Below, piece by piece: positions 17,017 to 25,532 of a DNA stretch of 54,748 nt. The DNA is from Streptomyces albidochromogenes. GTDB lineage: Bacteria > Actinomycetota > Actinomycetes > Streptomycetales > Streptomycetaceae. The notes below the pieces were generated by a model. That model worked only from the letters and a program-made list of their open reading frames with translations. It searched no databases and was not told where the DNA came from. Where the stretch lies: NCBI RefSeq assembly GCF_005981925.1, contig NZ_VBVX01000006.1, positions 1 to 54,748 on the forward strand, read 5' to 3'. Positions within the stretch are counted from its first letter, which is position 1. Every line of letters begins with the position of its first letter. The position numbers and the translations under genes are program-made.

Positions 17017-19392
17017 GTGCCCCGTGTCACACCACCTCGCGACGACGACGGCGGCCCCGCGCTCGAACTGCTGGTCCACGGGGTCGGCGGCACCACGCCC
17101 CAGGACATGCTCGGTGACCCGCGCACGGTCCGGATCACCGGCGACGAGACCGCGGCCGTCTACCGCCGCGCCGAGGACGTCGAAGCGGACCGGGCCACGG
17201 GCCCCGGCGGACAGGTGCCCGACGGGGACGAGACCCGCGACCGGCCGGTCCCCGAGGCGTACGTCTGGTGCAACCTCACCTCCGGCAACGGCGCCCGCGC
17301 CCTGTGGCTGCTCCTGCTGCCCTTCATGGTCGCCAACCTCGCCCACTGGATGCAGCCCACCACTCGCGGCCTCACCAGAACCGTGCGCACGTACGGCGTG
17401 CTGGTGCGGCTCCTCGCACTGAGCCTCACCGTGCTGCTGATCGCCGCCGCCTGCGAGGTCGCACTGGACCTCACCGCCTGGCAGTGCGCGGGCTCGCCCC
17501 GATGCTCCGGTGACAAGTCGTGGCTCGGTTTCCTGTCCACCGAGCGGGGCGGCTGGTGGTCCCAGCCGGGCCGGCGCCTCGCCGTGGCCGCCCTGGTGCC
17601 CGCCGCCGTGACCGGCCTGCTCTGGTACCTCTCCAACCGCACCTGGAGCGCGTACGAGTCCCAGCGCCCCCTGCCCGCCGGCGCGGAGCCCGACCCCGAC
17701 GAGCCGACCGCCCGCCCCGCCCTCGGCATGCCCGGCTTCTGGTACGGCCGCCGCCTCGTCGCCCGGTTGCGCGCCGCCCACACCGCCGCCGGGTTCCTCA
17801 CCGTCGCCGCCGCCCTCGCCGGAGCGGCCGCACGCCACGACCGCCGCGCCGCCGTGCCCCTGCTGGAAGCGACCGGCCGGTTACTGGAGGGGGCGCTGCT
17901 CGCCGGGGCGGTCGTCGTGGTGTGGGTGGTGTGCCGCAGGGGGCGCAGCGAGAGCCGCCTCGACGTCAAGCTGGACAGGGCCGTCACCACCCTGCTGCCC
18001 GGCTCGGCGCTGATCCTGCTGGCGCTGACGGTCCTGTACGCCGCGTGGTCGCGCCCCGGCTGGGTCTCGGCGGGCCGGCTCCCGGGCGATCGCGCCTTCG
18101 GCATCATCGCCCTCGCCGAGGGCGGCCTGGTCGTCGCGCTCGCCGTCGTCGCGCTGACCATGTACCGGCGCGTGCCCGACGCCCGTACGGCGATGCGCGG
18201 ACTCGGTGGTCCCGCCACCGCCATGCTCGCCTGCGCGCTGGGCGGGGTCATGACCGGCGGCGTCGCCCAGCGGGTCGCGGACTGGCTCGACGGAGCGGGT
18301 ACGCCGGGAGAGCCCGGCGGCGTCATCGCGGGCCCCCCGGTGCTGCTCACCTGGCAGGCCTCCGTGATCCCGCCGCTGCTCGTCGTCCTGCTGGCGCTGG
18401 GCGCCTTCCTCGCCGTACACACCTGGCGCGCCCGCCGTGCCCTGGCCGGCGGCATCGAGGCGGAGTACCCGGACGCCGATCCCGACGTGGTCCGCACCCG
18501 CCGGATCGCCCGCGTCCGGGCGATGGCCGCGCTCACCGACCGCGCCCCCACGCTCCTCGGCGTCACCGCGGCCACCACCCTGGTGTTCGGCGCCGCCGCG
18601 CTCGTGGGGGCGTGGGTGACCGGGAAGGTGCCGGGCCGGGCCGCCGCGGGCACCGCCGACTTCGTCGCGTCGGCGGCTCAGGCCGCGCAGGCGCTCGGAT
18701 CGTGGCTGATCGGCGTCGGATTCATACTGTTCGTCACCTGGGGCCGGCGGGCCTACCGCGACCCCGCGGCCCGCCGCACCATCGGCATCCTGTGGGACGT
18801 CGGCACGTTCTGGCCGCGCGCCTCCCACCCCTTCGCGCCGCCGTGCTACGCGGAGCGCGCGGTGCCCGACCTGACGTGGCGGATGGCCGGCTGGACCGAC
18901 CGCACCGGCGGACGGCTCGTCATCTCCGGCCACTCGCAGGGCAGCGTCCTCGCCGCGGCGTCCGTCTGGCAGCTGCCGCCGCGCGCACGACGGCGGGTCG
19001 CCCTGCTCACGTACGGATCACCCCTGGAGCGGTTGTACGCGCGCTGGTTCCCGGCGTTCTTCGGAACGGCCTGTCTGGAAGCCCTCAGCGACGAGGTGCA
19101 CTGCTGGCGCAACCTGTGGCGCCGTACCGATCCCATCGGGGGACCGGTGCGCGTGAAGAGCGACCAGGCGCCCGGTGTGGACACGGAAGCGCTCAAGGAC
19201 CCGCTCGCTTACGGACGCACCAGGGAACAGCCGTTGCCCGCTCCCGTGCTCGGTCATTCCGACTACCAGGCCGATCCCGCGTTCGACCGGGAGAGGACCG
19301 CGCTGCTGGACCGGCTGCCGCCGTGCGCGGTGCCCGGGCAGCGGCCGGACACCCCGCTCGGTCAGGGGAGTTCCGGCAGGTCCTCGGGGTAG
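17017..19392 (+). CDS. polytopic membrane protein with split alpha/beta-hydrolase (lipase-like) motifs
   Basis: A 791-residue protein. ELLVHGVGG at residues 17-25 looks like the oxyanion-hole HG motif of an alpha/beta hydrolase. There follow about ten membrane segments (from ALWLLLLPFMVANLAHWM near residue 95 to GSWLIGVGFILFVTWG near residue 570). Only then comes the nucleophile elbow VISGHSQGSVLAAA, with Ser640. Candidate remaining triad residues are Asp705 (in WRRTDPIGG) and His747 (in LGHSDYQ). It may be a membrane-embedded esterase or lipase; the substrate is unknown. Residue 289 is encoded by TTA (17881-17883), so translation may depend on bldA. The gene starts at GTG 17017 and overlaps the convergent beta-helix/AAA gene by 31 bases. 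Confidence 0.8.
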   Translation: MPRVTPPRDDDGGPALELLVHGVGGTTPQDMLGDPRTVRITGDETAAVYRRAEDVEADRATGPGGQVPDGDETRDRPVPEAYVWCNLTSGNGARALWLLLLPFMVANLAHWMQPTTRGLTRTVRTYGVLVRLLALSLTVLLIAAACEVALDLTAWQCAGSPRCSGDKSWLGFLSTERGGWWSQPGRRLAVAALVPAAVTGLLWYLSNRTWSAYESQRPLPAGAEPDPDEPTARPALGMPGFWYGRRLVARLRAAHTAAGFLTVAAALAGAAARHDRRAAVPLLEATGRLLEGALLAGAVVVVWVVCRRGRSESRLDVKLDRAVTTLLPGSALILLALTVLYAAWSRPGWVSAGRLPGDRAFGIIALAEGGLVVALAVVALTMYRRVPDARTAMRGLGGPATAMLACALGGVMTGGVAQRVADWLDGAGTPGEPGGVIAGPPVLLTWQASVIPPLLVVLLALGAFLAVHTWRARRALAGGIEAEYPDADPDVVRTRRIARVRAMAALTDRAPTLLGVTAATTLVFGAAALVGAWVTGKVPGRAAAGTADFVASAAQAAQALGSWLIGVGFILFVTWGRRAYRDPAARRTIGILWDVGTFWPRASHPFAPPCYAERAVPDLTWRMAGWTDRTGGRLVISGHSQGSVLAAASVWQLPPRARRRVALLTYGSPLERLYARWFPAFFGTACLEALSDEVHCWRNLWRRTDPIGGPVRVKSDQAPGVDTEALKDPLAYGRTREQPLPAPVLGHSDYQADPAFDRERTALLDRLPPCAVPGQRPDTPLGQGSSGRSSG

Positions 19393-21767
19393 AGGAGGGT
19401 CAGGTCGTCCGTGTTCATCTCGGTGAGCTGGGCGACCCGGCCCGCGTGCCGTTCCACCATCGACTCGAAGGTCTGCCGCGCGGTACGGCCGTTGCCGAAC
19501 GCCGGCCCCTTGGGCAGCGCGGTGAAGTACTTGAGAAGCGCTTCGGCCGTTCCCGCACCCAGCCGGTACTCGTGCTCCTCGGCCTGCTGTTCCACGATGC
19601 GCAGCAGTTCCTCCGGGGCGTAGTCGGAGAAGGTGATCGTGCGGGAGAAGCGCGAGGCGACACCGGGGTTGACGTTCAGGAAGCGCTCCATCTCCGCCGT
19701 GTAGCCGGCGACGATGACGACGACCGCGTCCCGGTGGTCCTCCATGAGCTTCACCAGGGTGTCGATGGCCTCCTTGCCGAAGTCGCGCCCCGAGTCCTCG
19801 GGGGACAGGGCGTACGCCTCGTCGATGAACAGCACACCGCCGCGCGCCCGGTCGAACGCCTCCTGCGTACGGATGGCCGTGGAACCGATGTGCTCGCCGA
19901 CGAGGTCCACCCGGGACACCTCGACGAGGTGACCGCGCTCCAGCACCGCCAGCGAGGCGAGGATCTCGCCGTACAGGCGCGCCACCGTCGTCTTGCCGGT
20001 GCCGGGGGAGCCGGTGAACACCAGGTGCCGGCGGACCGAGGCGGCCTTCAGGCCGGCCTCCTGGCGGCGGCGGCCGATCTCGATCATGTCGGTGAGCGCG
20101 CGCACCTCGCGCTTGACGCTCTCCAGGCCCACCAGGGCGTCCAGTTCGCCGAGCACGGCCGCGGACGTCCGGGCGGGCTCCGCCGCCGGCACAGGGGCGG
20201 CCACGGGCTCCGTCGCCCGCTGTCCCGGGACCGCGCCGAGCAGCCCGGTGGTCTGCGTGGCCGTCAGCACGGCGGTGGCCTCGGGGACGGTCGCCCGGAC
20301 GCCGCTCTCGTCGCTGGTGCAGTCCTCGACGAGCGGCCCGTCCTCGGCGAACTCGTAACCGCCGCGCGCGCAGCGCTCGGTGCGGCAGCCGGTCAGCGTC
20401 GTACGGCAGCCGTCGATCACGTGGAAGCCGTATCCGCTGCTCCCCGTCACCCGGCAGCCGTGGAAGGTGCCGCGGCCCTCCGCCGAGACGTAGAAGCCCG
20501 CCTCCGCCGGCGAGGTCACCGTGCAGCGCTCCATGCGCGGGTCGGCGCCCTTGGTGACGATGACACCCGTCTGCGCCCCGTCGATGGTGCAGCCGGAGAG
20601 CGTGCCGCCGCTGCCGTGGTCGCGGAACCACGCACCGGTCGACGCCTCACGGATCCGGCAGTCGTCCAGCTGCGCGGTCGCGCCGTCGCTCACGGACACG
20701 GCCGTGTTACGCACCTGGGACAGGTCGCTGTCCACCACGTCCACCCGCGAGCCCCGGTCGAGGACGAACAGCGCGTCCGGTACATCGTGCACCCGGCAGC
20801 CCTCCAGCACGGCGGTCGCGCCGTCGCTGATCCACACCGCGGGATAGTCGCCCGTACTGTCGTGGATCTCGCACTGGTTGGCGTCCACGCGCGTGCCGGG
20901 GTCCCAGACGGACAGCCCGTTGCGGCCGAAGCGGCGCACTGTGGAACGGGTCAGAGTGAGGACCGCGCGCGAGCGCAGGTCGATGGCGTTCTCGGGAACG
21001 TCGTGGATGTCGCAGTCGGAGAGCGTCAGTACGGCGTCGGTGTCGAGCGTGACCCCGTCGGCAGAGGTGCGGTGCACGGTGCAGTCGGTGAGGTGGGCCG
21101 AGGCGCGGGCGGCGACCTGCACGCCGCTGCCCTTGACCTCGTACACCTCGCACCCGACGGCCTCGAGGCCGCTGCCCTCACCGGTCACGGACAGGCCCGC
21201 ACCCGAGGTGTGGTGGACCCGGCAGCGGTCCAGACGGGGGTGCGCGCCGCCGCGCACCGAGATGCCCGACTGCCCTGCCGCGACCACCTCGCACTCCTCG
21301 AACACCCCGCCCGCGCCGTCTATGACGCCGATGCCGACCCCCGCCGGATTGTCGACCGTGCAGCGGCGCACGGTCGGCCGGGCGGCGCCGCGCACCTCGA
21401 TGCCGACGGCGGAGCGTGTCACGACGCGCAGGTCGACGAGTTCGGGAGCGCCGTCCTCGACGAGCAGCGCGGGCGAGGCGGTGTCCTGACCCTCGACGTG
21501 GAGGTCCTGGATCACGGCGGAGGCGCGCAGGGTCAGGGCCACCCCGTCCACCGGTGCGATCCGCACCGAGCCGACCGTCCCCTCGGGGCCGCGCAGGGTC
21601 ACGGCGTGCTCGACGACGAGGTTCTCCCGGTAGGTACCAGGGGCGACGGTGAGCACGTCACCGTCGCCCGCGGCCTCCAGAGCCGCGGCGAGGGAGGCGT
21701 ATTCGCCTGTGCGGCGCCGCCACCGCGATGTGCCGGTGTGCGTCACCTGGACCGTGCCCTGTGCCAT
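19362..21767 (-). CDS. right-handed beta-helix repeat protein fused to CbxX/EccA-type AAA+ ATPase
   Basis: An 801-residue fusion. Residues about 15-510 form a right-handed parallel beta-helix of the pectate-lyase/NosD type: about 20 turns of roughly 22 residues with recurring patterns such as CEVVAAGQSGISVRGGAHPR and CTVHRTSADGVTL. An Ala/Pro linker (about 520-550) leads to a CbxX/CfqX-type AAA+ domain with GSPGTGKTT (Walker A, about residue 585), VLFIDEAYAL (Walker B) and a sensor region. EccA of type VII secretion and the Rubisco activase CbxX share this ATPase type. The start MAQGTVQVTHTGT at 21767 is chosen. No signal peptide is seen. No secretion genes are adjacent; the neighbour is the membrane hydrolase-like gene, which overlaps its 3' end. 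Confidence 0.88.
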   Translation of the reverse strand: MAQGTVQVTHTGTSRWRRRTGEYASLAAALEAAGDGDVLTVAPGTYRENLVVEHAVTLRGPEGTVGSVRIAPVDGVALTLRASAVIQDLHVEGQDTASPALLVEDGAPELVDLRVVTRSAVGIEVRGAARPTVRRCTVDNPAGVGIGVIDGAGGVFEECEVVAAGQSGISVRGGAHPRLDRCRVHHTSGAGLSVTGEGSGLEAVGCEVYEVKGSGVQVAARASAHLTDCTVHRTSADGVTLDTDAVLTLSDCDIHDVPENAIDLRSRAVLTLTRSTVRRFGRNGLSVWDPGTRVDANQCEIHDSTGDYPAVWISDGATAVLEGCRVHDVPDALFVLDRGSRVDVVDSDLSQVRNTAVSVSDGATAQLDDCRIREASTGAWFRDHGSGGTLSGCTIDGAQTGVIVTKGADPRMERCTVTSPAEAGFYVSAEGRGTFHGCRVTGSSGYGFHVIDGCRTTLTGCRTERCARGGYEFAEDGPLVEDCTSDESGVRATVPEATAVLTATQTTGLLGAVPGQRATEPVAAPVPAAEPARTSAAVLGELDALVGLESVKREVRALTDMIEIGRRRQEAGLKAASVRRHLVFTGSPGTGKTTVARLYGEILASLAVLERGHLVEVSRVDLVGEHIGSTAIRTQEAFDRARGGVLFIDEAYALSPEDSGRDFGKEAIDTLVKLMEDHRDAVVVIVAGYTAEMERFLNVNPGVASRFSRTITFSDYAPEELLRIVEQQAEEHEYRLGAGTAEALLKYFTALPKGPAFGNGRTARQTFESMVERHAGRVAQLTEMNTDDLTLLYPEDLPELP

Positions 21768-21899
21768 GGCGTTGCTGTGCCCCCACCTTGTGCCGACGTG
21801 CTGACGAACTGGCCGCTCCACCGTAGCGCGCGCCAGGGAGCGGAGTTGACCGGTCAGCCGTGCTCGTGGACGGTCCGCCGACCGGCCGGAGAGCGGCTG

Positions 21900-22514
21900 T
21901 CAGCTGCCGGCGCCGGTGCGTCCCCAGTCGGGACCGGCTTCGGCCCACGCCCGGTCGAGCCGGGCGTACCGACGCTGTGTGAGCCGCCATACGAACAGGC
22001 GCCTGCCGCCCTCGAACAGTCCGGCCGCCGCTGCCGCCGCGCCGATGCCGGCGATGGTGGCGTGGGTGTCGGCGGTGGCGTCACGCAGGGGGCGGCCGAC
22101 GGGACGCCCCCGGTCGTCTGTCCACATCCGGAAGCGGTCGCCGGGCCGGGCGACCCGCTGGGTGGTCGTCACCGCTCCGGTGCGCCCCGTCCCGTCGTGC
22201 GCCGTCCAGCGGGCCACGACTCCGATGTACGCGGCGCTCTCCGAAGGGTTCTCCGGATCGGGGAGCAGGACCGGCCCGGTGGTGGTACGGACGACGTACG
22301 CCGTCGTCCGGTGACGCTCCTTGTTCTGTGCGCGCACCGAGTCCCGCAGCGTCTCGTGGGTGAGCGTGCCGCAGAGCCACCCCGCCGCGGGGGCGGCGAA
22401 CACGATCAGGAGGGCGACGGCGAACGTCACCCACGCCTCGACGAGATCGGTCGTACGGCACAGCGGGCTGTGCCGCCGGCGCCACACCGTCAACGCTGTG
22501 CGCACCGTCCGCAC
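21900..22514 (-). CDS. Rv1733c-like membrane protein
   Basis: A 204-residue protein with two membrane segments, one after the basic N-terminus (VTFAVALLIVFAAPAAGWL) and one near residue 158 (IAGIGAAAAAAGLF). The intervening extracytoplasmic domain is about 100 residues, with Thr/Arg-rich strands (RTTAYVVRTTTGPVLL). This layout and the short C-terminal tail match the actinobacterial Rv1733c family, whose function is unknown. It starts at GTG 22514 with GGAAGGGGG directly upstream. Confidence 0.8.
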   Translation of the reverse strand: MRTVRTALTVWRRRHSPLCRTTDLVEAWVTFAVALLIVFAAPAAGWLCGTLTHETLRDSVRAQNKERHRTTAYVVRTTTGPVLLPDPENPSESAAYIGVVARWTAHDGTGRTGAVTTTQRVARPGDRFRMWTDDRGRPVGRPLRDATADTHATIAGIGAAAAAAGLFEGGRRLFVWRLTQRRYARLDRAWAEAGPDWGRTGAGS

Positions 22515-22602
22515 CCCCTTCCGCGCCCCGCCGCACGCCCGACCGCCCCGGGCGCTTCTTCAACGGGTGTGCCGCCCCGGCGGGTTCCCACGCCCCGCCG
22601 GC

Positions 22603-23427
22603 CTATTCGAGGATTCTCACCGGATCACCGACGCGGATGGTCCCGGTCCCCTCGGGCACGAGATTCTGCCCGAAGAGCAGCTTCTCGCCGGAGCGCCGGT
22701 GCCGGGCGAGCGTGCGCAGCGGCTCCTTGCCGCGCTCGGCCGTCCGCTGGTCGGTGGTGGTGACGACACAGCGGGCGCAGGGCTCGGTGACCCGGAAGGT
22801 CACCTCACCGATGGCGACGCGCTTCCAGTCGTCCTCCGCCCACGGCGCGGTGCCGTCCACGACGACGTTCGGCCGGAAGCGGCTCATCGGGAGCGGCCCC
22901 TCGTCGGCGTGGTCCCCCTGCGCGACGAGGGAGTTGAGCGCGTCGAGCGAGGAGAGCGTGGCCACCAGCAGGGGGTAGGCGTCGGCGAGGCTCACCGTCT
23001 CGCCGGGCTTCCCGTACTTCGGCGCGACCGGACGGCGGCGCGCCGGGTCGTCGAGATGGACCAGGCGCACCTCGGTGCCCAGGTACGCGCTGAACCAGGC
23101 GTGCGCCCCCGCGCCCGCCTCGACCGCCTCCACCTTGTCCTTCCAGAGCTGCACACCCGTCGTGCCCGCGGGCGCCGGCACGGCCACGGTCAGCGGCTCA
23201 CAGCCGGGCGCGGTCATCCGTATCCCACCGTCCGGCAGGGGCTCGGCACGTGCCAGGGCGAGACGCGGCTGAGGGCGTTGGGTGACCACCTTGCCGGCCG
23301 GGTCGACCAGCATCCATCTGCGGTCCGCTGCCGGGCCCCACGGCTCGATCTCCACCTCGCCCGGCGCGCACCCCGCCGCGGACTTGACCGGATAGACGTG
23401 GACCGCGTGGAGCAGCGAGTTCGGCAT
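22603..23427 (-). CDS. MOSC domain-containing protein (YcbX/mARC-like)
   Basis: A 274-residue molybdenum-cofactor-sulfurase C-terminal domain protein. It has an N-terminal MOSC_N barrel (LLHAVHVYPVKSAAGCAPG, DRRWMLVDPAGKVVTQR) and a MOSC core with FRPNVVVDG and TEPCARCVVTTTDQ, the second containing the cysteine expected to ligate molybdenum. The family includes bacterial YcbX and eukaryotic mARC, which reduce N-hydroxylated compounds. The start MPNSLLHAV at 23427 is chosen; ten upstream in-frame residues are possible. It is followed by the Rv1733c-like gene about 90 bases downstream. Confidence 0.9.
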   Translation of the reverse strand: MPNSLLHAVHVYPVKSAAGCAPGEVEIEPWGPAADRRWMLVDPAGKVVTQRPQPRLALARAEPLPDGGIRMTAPGCEPLTVAVPAPAGTTGVQLWKDKVEAVEAGAGAHAWFSAYLGTEVRLVHLDDPARRRPVAPKYGKPGETVSLADAYPLLVATLSSLDALNSLVAQGDHADEGPLPMSRFRPNVVVDGTAPWAEDDWKRVAIGEVTFRVTEPCARCVVTTTDQRTAERGKEPLRTLARHRRSGEKLLFGQNLVPEGTGTIRVGDPVRILE

Positions 23428-23469
23428 GCGGCCAATCCTGCCAGCCGGGTCCGACACTCGGCCGCCCGG

Positions 23470-23937
23470 TCAGTACCCCCGGCCCTGGTACTGGTGGTTG
23501 TACGGGTCGTCGTACGGCGTCACGGCGGGCACCGGACGCGGCGCCGCGGGACGCATGGCCTCGTACCCGGTGGCGGCGGCCTGACGCGGCGGCTGCTGCT
23601 GGTACTGCTGCGGCCCCGGGTAACCGCGCGGGCCCGAGGCCTGTTGCGGGATGTACGGCGCGGGCGCTTGCTGCAGCGGCATCGGCTGGGGCGCGGCCTG
23701 CTGCGGATAACCGTAGGAAGGGGCGGGGGAGTAGTAGGAGGGTGCGGCGGGAAGTGCGGGAAGCGCCGCCGGGAGGGCCGGCAGATAGCTGTTTCCGGTG
23801 TCGTACGCGGCAGGTACCCGGATGGGAGCGATCTGGGGCGTGCCCCGCTCTGCGACGAGGGAGTCGTAGATGGGGGTGTCCGGGAAGGACGGGGCGGAGT
23901 AGTAACCGCCGCCGTAGGTGGCGCGGGGGGAGGTCAT
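23470..23937 (-). CDS. DUF6643-like Pro/Gln/Tyr-rich protein
   Basis: A 155-residue low-complexity protein. The N-terminal MTSPRATYGGGYYSAPSFPD and LVAERGTPQIAPIRVPAAY are the conserved part of what I recall as the Streptomyces DUF6643 family. The remainder is rich in Pro, Gln, Ala and Tyr (QQYQQQPPRQ, PYDDPYNHQYQGRGY) and is presumably disordered. No membrane segment is seen. The start at 23937 is chosen because the frame upstream translates the AT-richer promoter region shared with the divergent TerD gene. Function unknown. Confidence 0.75.
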   Translation of the reverse strand: MTSPRATYGGGYYSAPSFPDTPIYDSLVAERGTPQIAPIRVPAAYDTGNSYLPALPAALPALPAAPSYYSPAPSYGYPQQAAPQPMPLQQAPAPYIPQQASGPRGYPGPQQYQQQPPRQAAATGYEAMRPAAPRPVPAVTPYDDPYNHQYQGRGY

Positions 23938-24209
23938 GGCACCTAAGTTAAGCCGAAGATGTTCTGGTTGGGGAGCCCGATAAGAGGGTTGTTTTACGGG
24001 TTGCGAGTGGCGGCGGATCCCTAATCCGAGCGAACTTGGGAAAAACGGTCGCCGTTCGGCGTTGGGATCATGTAAAGAGCGCCCTGGCCATGGGTTACCC
24101 GAGGTCTCCCGGCGATCTTGAGCCCGTCGCTCGCAGGGCTGGGAGAAGCCGGGGAATAGGTTGGCTCCACGGAAATCCTCAGACACCCGCACTCGCGATC
24201 GGGGCGATC

Positions 24210-25517
24210 ATGTCCATGCTTAAAGGAACCAATGTGCCGGTGCCGGCACAGGCTGTGCGCGTCGAATTGGGATGGCGTTCAGGCGCCGGTGTGCCGGACG
24301 TCGACGCCTCAGCCCTCCTGCTGGTGTCGGGGAAGGTCCGTGACGACGCGGACTTCGTCTTCTACAACCAGCCCGCCCACGCGTCCGGCGCGGTGCGCCA
24401 CGACGGCAAGACACCCGCCGGGGACAGCGTGACGGACACGCTCCACGTCGACCTCGCCCGGGTGGAGGCGGCCGTGGAGACCGTGGTCGTGGCGGCCTCT
24501 GCGGACGGCGGCAACTTCGGCCGGGTGCCGGGGCTTTACGTCCGGGTGCTGGACGCCGCGAACGGCAGGGAGATCGCGCGGTTCGACAGCCAGGACGCGA
24601 GCGTCGAGACGGCCTTCGTCCTCGGTGAGCTCTACCGGCGCCAGGGCGCGTGGAAGTTCCGGGCCGTGGGCCAGGGCTACGACACTGGACTGGAGGGACT
24701 GGCCAGGGACTTCGGCATCAGCGTCGACGAGCCGCAGCAGTCCGACGTGCAGGCCCGGGCCCAGGCCCGGACCCAGACACCGGCCTCGGGGCCGTCCCCG
24801 GTGGCCGCTCGGGCCGAGGCCCCGGCCGCCGCGTCCGCACCGCCCCCGGCCGCGCCCCCGGCCTCTCCTTCCGCTCCCGTACGTCTCACCAAGATCACGC
24901 TAACCAAGGAAGCCCCCTCGGTCTCCCTCACCAAGCGAGGCGGCACCACGGGCATGATGCGCGTGAACCTCAACTGGGAGGTGCGCAAACAGTTCACGGG
25001 ATGGGCCGCGAAGCTCGGCAGGGCCGTCGCCATGCACGGCGACCTCGATCTCGACCTGTGCGCCCTCTACGAACTCACCGACGGCCGCAAGGGCGTCGTC
25101 CAGGCGCTCGGCAACGCCTTCGGCTCCCTCCAGCAGCCGCCGTACATCCATCTCGACGGCGACGACCGCACCGGATCCGTGAGCACCGGCGAGAACCTGA
25201 CCATCAACCTCGACCATCAGGACAAGCTCCGTCGTGTCGTCATCTTCGTGGCCGTCTACGAAGGGGCCCGTTCCTTCGCCGACCTGCACGCCACGGTCAC
25301 GCTGACGCCGCAGAACGGCGCGCCCATCGACTTCTCGCTCGACGAGTGCACCGTGCCGTCCACCGTCGCGGCGCTCGCCCTCATCACCAACGAGGACGGC
25401 GATCTGACCGTGCGCCGCGAAGCGCGCTACCTCGTACCGGAGCGCGGTGTCAGCCCGCAGCGCACCATCGACCACGCCTACGGGTGGGGCATGAACTGGT
25501 CGCCCGGAAGGAAGTGA
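24210..25517 (+). CDS. TerD-family protein with two TerD domains
   Basis: A 435-residue tellurium-resistance/stress protein. The first TerD domain (about residues 1-180) has LKGTNVPVPAQAVRVELGW, DDADFVFYNQP and FDSQDASVETAFVLGELYRR, including the acidic Ca2+-binding positions. An Ala/Pro/Gln linker (about 185-230) follows. The second domain starts ITLTKEAPSVSLTKRGGTTG, contains DLDLDLCALYEL and resembles TerA/TerF-like C-terminal parts. Ter proteins act in stress and membrane-linked Ca2+-binding complexes; whether this one confers tellurite tolerance is unknown. The ATG at 24210 is used, with a second ATG two codons later. It stands alone, 272 bases from the divergent DUF6643 gene. Confidence 0.9.
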   Translation: MSMLKGTNVPVPAQAVRVELGWRSGAGVPDVDASALLLVSGKVRDDADFVFYNQPAHASGAVRHDGKTPAGDSVTDTLHVDLARVEAAVETVVVAASADGGNFGRVPGLYVRVLDAANGREIARFDSQDASVETAFVLGELYRRQGAWKFRAVGQGYDTGLEGLARDFGISVDEPQQSDVQARAQARTQTPASGPSPVAARAEAPAAASAPPPAAPPASPSAPVRLTKITLTKEAPSVSLTKRGGTTGMMRVNLNWEVRKQFTGWAAKLGRAVAMHGDLDLDLCALYELTDGRKGVVQALGNAFGSLQQPPYIHLDGDDRTGSVSTGENLTINLDHQDKLRRVVIFVAVYEGARSFADLHATVTLTPQNGAPIDFSLDECTVPSTVAALALITNEDGDLTVRREARYLVPERGVSPQRTIDHAYGWGMNWSPGRK

Positions 25518-25532
25518 CCCTCCCGTCGCGGC

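Noticed and set aside
17520..22763. 1747-codon plus-strand frame
   Set aside because: It is out of frame with the membrane hydrolase gene and antisense to the beta-helix/AAA and Rv1733c-like genes; the composition is non-protein-like.
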